NCBI RefSeq assembly: GCF_014204795.1
Contig: NZ_JACHMB010000001.1
Coordinates: 7,080,501-7,144,500 of the forward strand
Length of the DNA stretch: 64,000 bases
Direction: 5' to 3'
DNA from: Nonomuraea jabiensis
Lineage (GTDB): Bacteria; Actinomycetota; Actinomycetes; Streptosporangiales; Streptosporangiaceae
Part shown: in pieces, positions 1-7,947 of the stretch
Layout: each line of letters begins with the position of its first letter
Position numbering within the stretch: position 1 is the first letter of the stretch
Notes under the pieces: model-generated
Databases searched by the model: none
Seen by the model: only the letters and a program-made list of their open reading frames with translations
Told to the model about the DNA's origin: nothing
Translations under genes and position numbers: made by a program

Positions 1-1
1 C

Positions 2-1093
2 GCCGGTAACGTCCCGGCCCAGGACGACCTGATCGTCCGGCGGCTGCGCGCCGCCGGGGCCATCACCGTGGGCAAGACCAACACGCCGGAGTTCGGCACC
101 GGCTCCCACACCGTCAACGAGGTGTTCGGCGCCACCAGAAACCCCTACGACCTGTCCAGGTCGGCCGGAGGCAGCAGCGGGGGCGCCGCCGCGGCACTGG
201 CCACCGGCATGGTCCCGCTGGCCGACGGGTCCGACATGGGCGGCTCGCTGCGCAACCCCGCCTCCTTCTGCAACGTCGTCGGCCTGCGCCCCACCCCTGG
301 CCGCGTCCCCGACCCGTCCGACACCAACGCCTGGTACACGCTGTCCGTGCAGGGGCCGATGGCCAGGACGGTCGAGGACGTCACGCTGATGTTCGGGGCG
401 ATCGCCGGGTTCGACCGGCGCTCCCCGTACTCGATCAAGGAGGTCTTCGCCCCCGAGCCGGAGGAGGGCGTGCGGGGGCTGCGCGTGGCGTGGAGCCCGG
501 ACCTGGGCGGCCTGCCGGTGGACCCGGCGACGGCGGAGGTCACCGCGACGGCGCCGCCGGTGTTCGAGCGGCTGGGGGCCCAGGTCGAGCAGGTCGAGCT
601 GGACCTGTCGGAGGCCGAGGACGCGTTCCGGACCTACCGGGCGTGGAACTACGCGCTGTCCTTCGGCGACCTGACCGGGCTCGGCCCCAACACGGCGTGG
701 AACGTCGAGCAGGGCCGCAAGGTCACCGGCGCCGACCTGGCCCGGGCCGAGCAGGGCCGCAGCCGCCTCTACCAGCGGATGGCCGCGTTCTTCGACACCT
801 ACGACGTGCTGATCGCGCCCGTCAGCCAGGTGCCGCCGTTCCCGGTCGAGCAGCCGCACGTCACCGAGATCAACGGGGAGCCGATGCCCGACTACCTCGC
901 CTGGATGCGCTCGGCGTACTGGATCAGCGTGCTGCACGCGCCGGCCGCGTCCGTGCCGGCCGGGTTCACGGCGGACGGGCTTCCGGTGGGGGTGCAGATC
1001 GTGGGCCGGCCGTTCGAGGACGCCAGGGTCCTGCGCGTGGCCCGCGCGTTCGAGCAGGCCACCCGCCACGGCGAGCGCCGCCCGCCGCTGTAG
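2..1093 (+). CDS. Amidase signature family hydrolase, 5' end cut by window
   Basis: The reading frame is open from the left edge, so the start and roughly the first hundred residues are missing; about 363 residues remain of a family that usually has 450-500. Amidase-signature enzymes hydrolyse carboxylic amides in the cytoplasm with a Ser-cisSer-Lys triad. The visible triad elements are the Lys in GKTN (codon 74-76), the Gly/Ser-rich SAGGSSGGA block (from 161) and the nucleophile Ser in DMGGSLRNPA. A late C-terminal GLPVGVQIVGRPFED motif is also typical. The substrate cannot be told from the sequence. An internal GTG at 68 is not the real start because the fold continues upstream of it. Confidence 0.9.
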   Translation, partial: AGNVPAQDDLIVRRLRAAGAITVGKTNTPEFGTGSHTVNEVFGATRNPYDLSRSAGGSSGGAAAALATGMVPLADGSDMGGSLRNPASFCNVVGLRPTPGRVPDPSDTNAWYTLSVQGPMARTVEDVTLMFGAIAGFDRRSPYSIKEVFAPEPEEGVRGLRVAWSPDLGGLPVDPATAEVTATAPPVFERLGAQVEQVELDLSEAEDAFRTYRAWNYALSFGDLTGLGPNTAWNVEQGRKVTGADLARAEQGRSRLYQRMAAFFDTYDVLIAPVSQVPPFPVEQPHVTEINGEPMPDYLAWMRSAYWISVLHAPAASVPAGFTADGLPVGVQIVGRPFEDARVLRVARAFEQATRHGERRPPL

Positions 1094-1101
1094 CCGCCGC
1101 A

Positions 1102-1230
1102 CGGGCGGGTCAGAGGGGCTCGGGCAAGGGCCGCCGTACGGGCAGGTGAGAGAGGGGCGGGCGGGTCGCCGCGCGGGCGGGTCAAGGGGTTCGGGCGGGT
1201 CAGAGGGGTTCGGGCGGGTCGCCGTACGGG
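1102..1230. repeat. Imperfect GC-rich direct repeats between amidase and DUF2567-like gene
   Basis: The block CGGGCGGGTCAGAGGGG occurs at 1102 and again at 1192, and shorter CGGGCGGGTC units recur at 1160-1220. A CCGCCGTACGGG element is also duplicated. The last copies run into the 3' codons of the minus-strand gene that ends at 1200, so part of that protein's C-terminus lies in the repeat. Confidence 0.6.
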
Positions 1231-1721
1231 TGGCGCAGCGGCGACTCGCGATAGCCGTGCATGCCCTCCAGGAACCCGAACAGCCCCACCGCCAGCAGCG
1301 GCCAGGACACCAGCACGCCGGAGGCCGTCAGCTTCAGCGCGCCCGGGACGACCTTCACCCCGGGCATGGCGGCGGCCTCGACCACGACCGCCCCGATCGT
1401 GAACGTGGACCCGACCCACAGCGTCAGCATCGCCCCCAGGATGCCGCCGGCGCAGAGCCCGAGCAGCACCGGCAGCATCCACCGGCGCGCCGCGAACCAC
1501 GCGACCCCGCCGCACAGCAGCCCCAGCCCGCCGGTGATCACCGCGAACCACCCGTCGGCCGCGATCAGCGCCTGAGTGGACGGGTCGGCCAGCACCGTCC
1601 CCTGATCGGTGACCTGGTACGGCGCCCGTGGCGTGATCCCTGACCAGACGAGTCCGGCAGCCGCTCCGAGAGTGGCAAGTGCGAGGACAGTTACCGCGAA
1701 AGCGCGCACTTCCCTCGTCAC
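1200..1721 (-). CDS. DUF2567-like integral membrane protein
   Basis: The frame encodes 173 residues with a GTG start at 1721, preceded on the minus strand by a good AGGGGGAG ribosome binding site. The protein has an N-terminal hydrophobic helix, an extracytoplasmic segment containing the phrase ALIAADGWF, and further hydrophobic helices around residues 60-80, 88-120 and 130-155. The pattern 'membrane helix, short exposed loop with ADG, helix pairs' matches the actinobacterial DUF2567 family, whose function is unknown. The open frame continues far upstream over murA, but that part is a shadow. The gene is divergent from murA, with about 60 bp between them. Confidence 0.6.
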   Translation of the reverse strand: MTREVRAFAVTVLALATLGAAAGLVWSGITPRAPYQVTDQGTVLADPSTQALIAADGWFAVITGGLGLLCGGVAWFAARRWMLPVLLGLCAGGILGAMLTLWVGSTFTIGAVVVEAAAMPGVKVVPGALKLTASGVLVSWPLLAVGLFGFLEGMHGYRESPLRHPYGDPPEPL

Positions 1722-1772
1722 GCCACTCCCCCTTACATGTGTGTCCGAATCAGCTCGATGGTATCCCCCGGC

Positions 1773-1778
1773 TAGGCT
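1773..1778 (+). promoter_or_regulatory. Leaderless -10 box for murA (TAGGCT)
   Basis: TAGGCT ends 6 nt before the GTG at 1785, which would place the transcription start on the start codon itself. No ribosome binding site lies between them. No convincing -35 box is visible. Confidence 0.55.
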
Positions 1779-1784
1779 CGCTTC

Positions 1785-3095
1785 GTGATTGCAGAAGAGG
1801 TCTGGTTGATAGAACCCTCCGGCCCGCTCCGGGGGGACGTCGAAGTACGCGGCTCCAAGAACGGAGTCTCCAAGCACATGGTCGCCGCCATGCTGGGTGG
1901 CGGGGAGAGCAGTATCCACAACGCCCCCGAGGTGGGCGAGGTGGAGATCACCGCCGCCATGCTGCGCGCGCTCGGCATCCATGTCGAGATCTCCCGCACG
2001 GAGATCAGGATCGCGCGGGGGCAGGCGATCGAGCCGAGGGTGCCGGACGCGTTCACGGGCCTGAACCGCATCCCCATCCTCATGCTCGGCCCGCTCCTGC
2101 ACCTGGCGGGGGAGGCGTTCGTCCCGCTGGTGGGCGGCGACCCGATCGGGCGGCGGCCGGTCAACTTCCACGTCGAGGCGCTGCGCGCGATGGGCGCCGA
2201 GGTGGAGGTGGGCGACACCGGCATCTTCGCCAAGGCCGGCCGCCTGCACGGCACCCGGATCGAGCTGCCGTACCCGAGCGTGGGCGCCACGGAGACGGTC
2301 CTGATGTCGGCGGTGCTGGCCGAGGGCAAGACGGTGCTGAAGAACGCCGCGATGGAGCCCGAGGTGGTGGAGCTGGCGCTGTTCCTGCAGCGGATGGGCG
2401 CCAGGATCGAGCTCTCCCCCGACCGCAGGATCGTCATCGAGGGCGTCGAACGGCTGCGCGGCGCCTCCACCTGGCTGACCGGCGACCGCATCGAGGCGTT
2501 CTCGTACCTGGCGGCCGGCCTGATCACCGGGGGAGAGGTGCGGGTGCACGGCTGCCCGCAGGACCGCCTGGTCACCGCGATCACCACGCTGGCCAGGATG
2601 GGCGCCCAGTTCGACATCAACGACGAGTACCTGTGCGCCACCGCGCCGCCCGAGGGGCTGCGCTCGGCGGCCGTGCAGACCGACACCCACCCCGGGTTCA
2701 TGACGGACTGGCAGACGCCGCTCATGGTGCTGTTCACGCAGAGCCAGGGCATGTCGGTGCTGCACGAGACGGTCTTCGAGAACCGCCTGGTGTACGTGCC
2801 CGCGCTGCAGAAGATGGGCTGCGAGATCGAGGTGTTCGACCAGTGCCTGGGCGGGCCGGCCTGCCGCTACCACGACACCAACGCCAGGCACTCGGCGGTC
2901 GTGCGCGGCGTGTCCAAGCTCAAGGGCGCCGACGTGACGCTGCCCGACATCCGGGCGGGGTTCTCGGCCGTGCTGGCGGCCGCCGTCGCCGACGGGCCGT
3001 CCACGCTGCGCGGCGTGCACCACATCGAACGCGGTTACCACCGGCCGTTCGAACAGTTCGCCTCGCTCGGTCTGCACATCCGCAGGCAACGGTAA
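1785..3095 (+). CDS. murA: UDP-N-acetylglucosamine 1-carboxyvinyltransferase (MurA family), Asp variant
   Basis: This 436-residue protein matches the MurA/EPSP synthase fold, which transfers enolpyruvate from PEP to UDP-GlcNAc in the first committed step of peptidoglycan synthesis. The N-terminal VRGSKNGVSK corresponds to the usual substrate loop with Lys and Asn. In the active-site loop the sequence is VGGDPIGRRPVNFH, so the residue normally Cys is Asp119. Asp at this place is known from mycobacterial and chlamydial MurA and gives intrinsic fosfomycin resistance. The start is the GTG that sits 6 nt after a -10 box. The next gene encodes a peptidoglycan polymerase, which fits a cell-wall role. 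A second MurA elsewhere in the genome is possible, because some actinomycetes carry two. Confidence 0.88.
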   Translation: MIAEEVWLIEPSGPLRGDVEVRGSKNGVSKHMVAAMLGGGESSIHNAPEVGEVEITAAMLRALGIHVEISRTEIRIARGQAIEPRVPDAFTGLNRIPILMLGPLLHLAGEAFVPLVGGDPIGRRPVNFHVEALRAMGAEVEVGDTGIFAKAGRLHGTRIELPYPSVGATETVLMSAVLAEGKTVLKNAAMEPEVVELALFLQRMGARIELSPDRRIVIEGVERLRGASTWLTGDRIEAFSYLAAGLITGGEVRVHGCPQDRLVTAITTLARMGAQFDINDEYLCATAPPEGLRSAAVQTDTHPGFMTDWQTPLMVLFTQSQGMSVLHETVFENRLVYVPALQKMGCEIEVFDQCLGGPACRYHDTNARHSAVVRGVSKLKGADVTLPDIRAGFSAVLAAAVADGPSTLRGVHHIERGYHRPFEQFASLGLHIRRQR

Positions 3096-3148
3096 ACAGG
3101 TGACAAGCGGGCGTTTGGCGCGGATGCGGACGTCGCAGATCATGTGAC

Positions 3149-5389
3149 GTGACCGTACTCAGATCCGTCGGCGCGCTCGGGCTGGCGGGGGCGCTCGGAG
3201 GGGTGCTGGCCGCGGCACTGGCCGCGCCCGTGGTCAGCGGGGGCGGCATCGCCGCCAAGAGCGTCGCGAACACCTTCGTCGACCTGCCGCCTGCCCCGCG
3301 CGAGGAGCCCCTGGACCAGGTGACCAGACTGCTGGACAAGGACGGCAGGACGTTCGCCCAGTTCTACGAGGCCAACAGGACGGCCGTGCCGCTGAGCGCC
3401 GTCGCCCCGGTGATGCGCAAGGCGATCGTGGCCATCGAGGACGCCCGCTTCTACGAGCACGGCGGCCTCGACATCCGGGGCACGTTCCGGGCGCTGCTCA
3501 CCAACACGCAGGCCGGCGGCATCAAGCAGGGCGGCTCGTCCCTGACGCAGCAGCTCGTCAAGAACATCCTGATCGAGTCCGCCCGCAACGAGGCCGAGCG
3601 CGACCGTGCCCGCGCCCCGAACCTGGCCCGCAAGATCACCGAGCTGCGGCTCGCGCTGGCGCTGGAGAAGAAGTACCGCAAGGACGAGATCCTGGAGCGC
3701 TACCTCAACATCGCCTACTTCGGCGCCGGGGCCCACGGCGTGGAGGCGGCGGCCAGGCGCTTCTTCTCCACGTCGGCCTCCCGGCTGTCCCTGGGCCAGG
3801 CGGCCACGCTGGCCGGCGCGGTGCGCATGCCGTACTCGACCGATCCCTCGCTCGGCCGGGACCACCGCGAGCGCCTGAAGACGCGCCGGGACCTCGTGCT
3901 CGACCGGATGGCCGGGCTGAAGCTGATCAGCCCGCAGGAGGCGGCGAGCGCCAAGGCCGCGCCGCTGGCCATCAGGCTCCGGCCCGAGCCGGGCGGGTGC
4001 GAGCAGAGCGCCTACCCCTTCTACTGCCTTTACGTCCAGCGCGAGCTGCTGTCGAACCCGGTCTTCGGCAACACCGAGGCCGAGCGGCGGACCAGGATGG
4101 CCAGGGGTGGCCTGACGATCAGGACCAGCCTCGACCCGATCGCGCAGCGCGCCGCCGAGGAGGCCATCCGCCGCCACGTCTGGCCGGAGGACACCGAGGT
4201 GGCCGCCGAGGCCATGGTCGAGCCGCGAACCGGACGGATCAGGGCGATCGCGGCCAGCAAACGCTTCGGCCGCAACCCCGGCAACCGGAAGAACGGCCCC
4301 AAGACCACCTTCAACCTGGCCGCCGACGTGGCGCACGGAGGCGGCCAGGGGTTCCAGGCCGGGTCGACGTTCAAGGTGTTCACGCTGGCCACGGCGCTCC
4401 AGCAGGGGTGGCGGTTCGGCGACGGCTTCAACACCCCGGGCGAGCTCGTGCCCGGGCAGGGCTACCGCGACTGCGCGGGCCACGCCGTGAACGACCCGGA
4501 CACCCGCATACTCAACGCCACCGGCGAGGGCTCCGGCGGCCCGCACAGCATCGAGACCGGCACCTGGAAGTCGGTGAACATCTTCTACATGATGCTGGAG
4601 CGCAAGGTCGGGCTCTGCAACGTGGTGCGGACGGCCAAGGCGCTCGGGATCGCCAGGGCGGACGGGGAGCCGCTGAAGGAGGTGCCCACGTTCACGCTGG
4701 GCGTGAACGAGATGGACCCGGTGACGGTGGCGGCCTCGTTCGCGGCGTTCGCGGCCCGGGGGGTCTACTGCCGGCCGCTGGCGATCGTCGAGATCGTCGG
4801 CAGGGACGGGCGGCGCACCCACGTGCCGCCCTCGTGCGAGCGCGCCATCGAGGAGGAGGTCGCCGACGCGGTCAACTACGTGCTGGAGGGCGTCTTCTCC
4901 AAGGGCACCATGCAGGGCCAGAGCATCGGCCGGCCGGCCGCCGGCAAGACGGGCACCAACAACGGCTACACCTCGGCCTGGTTCGCCGGCTACACGCCCT
5001 CGCTGGCGGCGGCGGTCAGCGTGGGGGACATCCGCGGGTCGTACCGCTTCCCGCTGCAGGGGGTGCAGATCGGGGACGACTACTACGGAGCGGTGCAGGG
5101 GGCGTCGCTGCCCGGGCCGATCTGGGTGGAGTCGATGGAATCCGCGCTACGGGACGTCGAGCCCAAGGGCTTCTCCGGGCCGGACATGGCCCGCTTCGGC
5201 GGCGGCAACACGCCGGGGCTGGAGCAGGCGCTGGCCGAGGAGGAGCGGAAGAGGCGCGAGGCCGAGCGCGGGCGGGGACGCGGCGACCACCCCTTCTTCT
5301 GGCCGCGCCGGCGGCTCTTCGAATGGCTCCTCGGCCAGTCGCCCCTGGAGACCTCGCAGGAGCCCGGACGGCCGCTTGAGCGCGGTTAG
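3149..5389 (+). CDS. Bifunctional class A penicillin-binding protein
   Basis: The 746-residue protein starts with a membrane anchor (residues about 5-35). It then carries a GT51 glycosyltransferase domain with catalytic Glu97 in IEDARFYEHGG, the GGSSLTQQLVKN motif and ILERYLNIAYFG. The transpeptidase domain follows with SxxK (Ser405-Lys408 in AGSTFK), SxN (Ser474-Asn476) and KTG (599-601). It polymerises lipid II and cross-links peptide stems outside the membrane. No PASTA domain is visible; the tail is charged and Arg/Glu-rich. The GTG at 3149 was chosen because it begins the anchor; no clear ribosome binding site is visible. The stop overlaps the convergent ybaK stop by 4 bp. Confidence 0.93.
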   Translation: MTVLRSVGALGLAGALGGVLAAALAAPVVSGGGIAAKSVANTFVDLPPAPREEPLDQVTRLLDKDGRTFAQFYEANRTAVPLSAVAPVMRKAIVAIEDARFYEHGGLDIRGTFRALLTNTQAGGIKQGGSSLTQQLVKNILIESARNEAERDRARAPNLARKITELRLALALEKKYRKDEILERYLNIAYFGAGAHGVEAAARRFFSTSASRLSLGQAATLAGAVRMPYSTDPSLGRDHRERLKTRRDLVLDRMAGLKLISPQEAASAKAAPLAIRLRPEPGGCEQSAYPFYCLYVQRELLSNPVFGNTEAERRTRMARGGLTIRTSLDPIAQRAAEEAIRRHVWPEDTEVAAEAMVEPRTGRIRAIAASKRFGRNPGNRKNGPKTTFNLAADVAHGGGQGFQAGSTFKVFTLATALQQGWRFGDGFNTPGELVPGQGYRDCAGHAVNDPDTRILNATGEGSGGPHSIETGTWKSVNIFYMMLERKVGLCNVVRTAKALGIARADGEPLKEVPTFTLGVNEMDPVTVAASFAAFAARGVYCRPLAIVEIVGRDGRRTHVPPSCERAIEEEVADAVNYVLEGVFSKGTMQGQSIGRPAAGKTGTNNGYTSAWFAGYTPSLAAAVSVGDIRGSYRFPLQGVQIGDDYYGAVQGASLPGPIWVESMESALRDVEPKGFSGPDMARFGGGNTPGLEQALAEEERKRREAERGRGRGDHPFFWPRRRLFEWLLGQSPLETSQEPGRPLERG

Positions 5390-5880
5390 CCGGTCTTGCC
5401 GATGGGGGCGGTGACGGCCCTGGTGAGCGTGATGAGGTTGTCGGGCGCGGTCTCGATCTGGAGGCCGCGCTTCCCGGCCGAGAAGTAGATCGTCTCGAAG
5501 TCGAGCGCCGAGGAGTCGACCACCGTCGGGAGCTGCTTGCGCTGGCCCAGGGGGCTGATGCCGCCCACGACGTAGCCGGTGACGCGCTCCACCTTGGCGG
5601 CGTCGGCCATGGCGGCCCGCTTGCTGCTGAGGGCGCTGGCCAGGGCCTTGAGGTCGAGCTTGCCCGACACGGGCACCACCGCGACCGCGAGCCCGCTCTC
5701 CACCTCGGCCACCAGCGTCTTGAAGATCCGCTCGTAGGGGACGCCGAGCGCGTCCGCGGCCTCCTCGCCGTAGGCCTGGGCCGAGGCGTCGTGCTCGTAC
5801 GGGTGGAGGGTGAAGTCGGCCTTGGCCTTGCTCAGCGCCATGGTGGCCGGGGTGCCGCCCTTGCCTTTCGATGTGCTCAC
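5386..5880 (-). CDS. ybaK: Cys-tRNA(Pro)/Cys-tRNA(Cys) deacylase, YbaK/EbsC family
   Basis: The 164-residue protein has the YbaK fold, with the typical YVVGGISPLGQRK motif near residues 107-119 and the VPVSGKLDLKALA segment. YbaK enzymes hydrolyse mischarged Cys-tRNA(Pro) in the cytoplasm and so protect translation fidelity. The GTG start at 5880 lies 8 nt after a TACAAT -10 box on the minus strand, which suggests a leaderless transcript. The gene is convergent with the penicillin-binding protein gene, and its promoter overlaps an inverted repeat and the stop codon of the upstream araC-type gene. Confidence 0.88.
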   Translation of the reverse strand: MSTSKGKGGTPATMALSKAKADFTLHPYEHDASAQAYGEEAADALGVPYERIFKTLVAEVESGLAVAVVPVSGKLDLKALASALSSKRAAMADAAKVERVTGYVVGGISPLGQRKQLPTVVDSSALDFETIYFSAGKRGLQIETAPDNLITLTRAVTAPIGKTG

Positions 5881-5887
5881 GGAACCC

Positions 5888-5908
5888 CATTGTAGCGAAT
5901 CTACAATG
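5888..5908. promoter_or_regulatory. Inverted repeat over the ybaK promoter and the araC stop codon
   Basis: CATTGTAG and CTACAATG form perfect 8-bp arms around a 5-bp centre (CGAAT). The left arm contains the ybaK -10 box TACAAT (minus strand, 5889-5894) and the right arm contains the stop codon of the AraC-type gene. The layout suits a repressor site. The cognate protein is unknown. Confidence 0.55.
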
Positions 5909-6710
5909 TAAAGGCCCGGCCGGGGGTGTACCCGAACGCCCGCCTGAACACGTCGATGAACGCGCTCGCCGAGGCCCAGCCGCACCGATGGGCGACGGCG
6001 GTCACGGCGACGCCGTCGGCCAGCAGGAGCAGCGCCTGGTGCAGGCGGAGCTGGGTGCGCCACTGCGGGAAGCTCATGCCCAGCTCGCGCCGGCACAACC
6101 TGGCCAGCGTACGGTCGCTGGTGCCGGCCTGGACGGCCAGCTGCGCCAGGGTCCTGCTGTCGGCCGGGTCGCGGTGCAGGATCGCGCAGACGGCGGCCAG
6201 CCGGGGGTCGCGGGCGGTGGGCAGGTGCAGCCGCTGCTCGGGGGCGCGCTTGAGCTGGTCGACGAGCACGGCCCACAACCTCTCGCGCTCCCCGCCGTCC
6301 CCGCGTAGGGGCCCGGCCTCCGGGGCGCTGGAGTCGCTCGCGTGGCCGTGGTGGGCGGGGTGTTCCGGGGTGGGCCGGGTGTCGGCCGTGTAGGCGATGA
6401 TCAGCTCGCGGAGCAGGGGGCCGACGACGAGGACGGTGGGGTGGCCGAGGCCGAGGGGGTTGTCGGCGAGGCCCACCAGGCGCAGGTCGGTGTCGCCGTG
6501 GGCGCGGTGCTCGTGGACGGTGCCGGCCGGGATCCAGATGGCGCGGTTGGCCGGGGCGACCCAGGTGCCCGCGCCGGTGGTGACCGAGAGCACGCCGCGG
6601 CAGGCGTAGACGATCTGGTGGGTGTCGTGCCGGTGCGCGTCGATGCCCGCCCCCGGGGACAGCGGCCGCCGCCCCGTCGGTGCCTCGGGCAGATGGCGGA
6701 TTGCCGTCAT
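5901..6710 (-). CDS. AraC-family transcriptional regulator with cupin sensor domain
   Basis: The 269-residue protein has an N-terminal AraC-type cupin (residues about 15-100, with HRHDTHQIVY and AGTVHEH as metal or ligand-binding patches). The C-terminal AraC DNA-binding domain has two helix-turn-helix units (residues about 165-265), including RTLARLCRRELGMSFPQW and GYTPGRAF. It begins at the ATG 54 bp from a divergent exporter gene, and this divergent pairing suggests that it controls that gene. The inducer cannot be predicted. Confidence 0.88.
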   Translation of the reverse strand: MTAIRHLPEAPTGRRPLSPGAGIDAHRHDTHQIVYACRGVLSVTTGAGTWVAPANRAIWIPAGTVHEHRAHGDTDLRLVGLADNPLGLGHPTVLVVGPLLRELIIAYTADTRPTPEHPAHHGHASDSSAPEAGPLRGDGGERERLWAVLVDQLKRAPEQRLHLPTARDPRLAAVCAILHRDPADSRTLAQLAVQAGTSDRTLARLCRRELGMSFPQWRTQLRLHQALLLLADGVAVTAVAHRCGWASASAFIDVFRRAFGYTPGRAFTL

Positions 6711-6763
6711 GGATTGGCATTTTATCGGAAGCGGGCCAGGGGCCGCCGGGAAAGGATCGAGGG

Positions 6764-7888
6764 GTGAACAGGACCCCGATGCTCGCCGCCGGCCACGCGG
6801 CCGTGGACTTCTACCAGGGCGCCGTCCCCGCGCTCGTGCCCTTCCTGGTGGCCGGCCGCGGTTACGGGTACGTCGCCGTGTCCGGCATCGTGCTGGCGGC
6901 GACGCTGCTGTCGTCGGTCGTGCAGCCGGTGTTCGGGGTGCTGACGGACAGGTGGCGGATGCCGTGGCTGATCCCGGTGAGCACGCTGGTCGCGGGCGCC
7001 GGGGTGGCGCTGGGCGGGGTGACGGACTCCTACGTGCTGACCTGGCTGGCCGTGGCGCTGTCCGGCCTCGGCGTGGCGGCCTACCATCCGGAGTCCGCGC
7101 GGCTGGCCAGGATCGCGAGCGAGGGCAGTCATGTCCGGATGAGCTGGTTCTCGCTGGGCGGGACGCTGGGGTTCGCGTCGGCTCCCGTGCTGGTGACGCC
7201 GTTGCTGGCGGGGTGGGGGCTGGGCGCCTCGCCGTTCCTGGCCGCGCCGGCGGTGCTGGGGGCGGTGGCGACGCTCCCGGCGGTGCGGGCGCTGGCCGGG
7301 GGAGGGCGGGCGGCGCGGGCCGCGGCGCCGGTGTCCGGCCGGGACGACTGGCCGTCGTTCGTCAGGCTGACGCTGGTGATCGTCTTCCGTTCGGTCGTGT
7401 ACGTCGGGCTGAGCGCTTTCGTGGCCCTGTACATGGGAGGCGGGGTGGCGGGGGCGGTGGCGCTGTTCGTGCTGTTCGCGGGCGGGGCGGTCGGGACGGT
7501 GCTGGGCGGGCGGCTGGCGGCCCGGTGGGGGCGGATGCGGACGATGCGCCTGGCCTACGCGCTGGCGGTCCCCGCGGTGGCGGGGGTGGTGCTGGCGCCG
7601 GGAGCTGTCGCGTACGTCTTCGTCGCGGCCTCGTCGATCGCCCTGTACGCGCCGTTCTCGCTGCATGTCACGCTGGGCCAGGACTTCCTGCCCACCCGGG
7701 TGGGCACGGCCGGCGGCGTGACGCTGGGGCTGGCGGTGAGCGTGGGCGGCCTGGCGAGCCCGCTGGTGGGCGCGCTCGCCGAGGCCACCACGTTGCGGGC
7801 GGCGCTGGCGTGCCTGATCGTCTTCCCGGCCCTGGCCTGGCTGCTGGCCAGGACGCTGAAGGAGCCGGTGCCGGAGCCCGCCGCCTGA
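6764..7888 (+). CDS. Major facilitator superfamily exporter, fosmidomycin-resistance (Fsr)-like
   Basis: The 374-residue protein is almost wholly hydrophobic with about 11-12 predicted helices. It carries the MFS loop motif GVLTDRWRMPW between helices 2 and 3 and the segment GLGVAAYHPESARLA, which is typical of Fsr-like efflux proteins. The GTG at 6764 follows an AAAGGA ribosome binding site by 7 nt. The gene is divergent from an AraC regulator, a usual layout for inducible drug export. The last 36 bp, stop codon included, are duplicated directly downstream. The substrate is unknown. Confidence 0.82.
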   Translation: MNRTPMLAAGHAAVDFYQGAVPALVPFLVAGRGYGYVAVSGIVLAATLLSSVVQPVFGVLTDRWRMPWLIPVSTLVAGAGVALGGVTDSYVLTWLAVALSGLGVAAYHPESARLARIASEGSHVRMSWFSLGGTLGFASAPVLVTPLLAGWGLGASPFLAAPAVLGAVATLPAVRALAGGGRAARAAAPVSGRDDWPSFVRLTLVIVFRSVVYVGLSAFVALYMGGGVAGAVALFVLFAGGAVGTVLGGRLAARWGRMRTMRLAYALAVPAVAGVVLAPGAVAYVFVAASSIALYAPFSLHVTLGQDFLPTRVGTAGGVTLGLAVSVGGLASPLVGALAEATTLRAALACLIVFPALAWLLARTLKEPVPEPAA

Positions 7889-7926
7889 CGGCTGAAGGAG
7901 CCGGTGCCGGAGCCCGCCGCCTGACG
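7855..7926 (+). repeat. Perfect 36-bp tandem duplication spanning the MFS stop codon
   Basis: The 36 bp at 7855-7890, which encode the last 11 residues and stop of the exporter gene, are repeated without change at 7891-7926. The identity suggests a recent duplication. The second copy is untranslated because the first stop codon is intact. Confidence 0.95.
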
Positions 7927-7947
7927 TCCGCTTCGCCGGCGCGCGGG

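Noticed and set aside
1722..3143. Upstream extension of the DUF2567-like gene over murA
   Set aside because: The extra 470 residues are low-complexity antisense sequence; a good ribosome site and membrane helix mark the real start at 1721.
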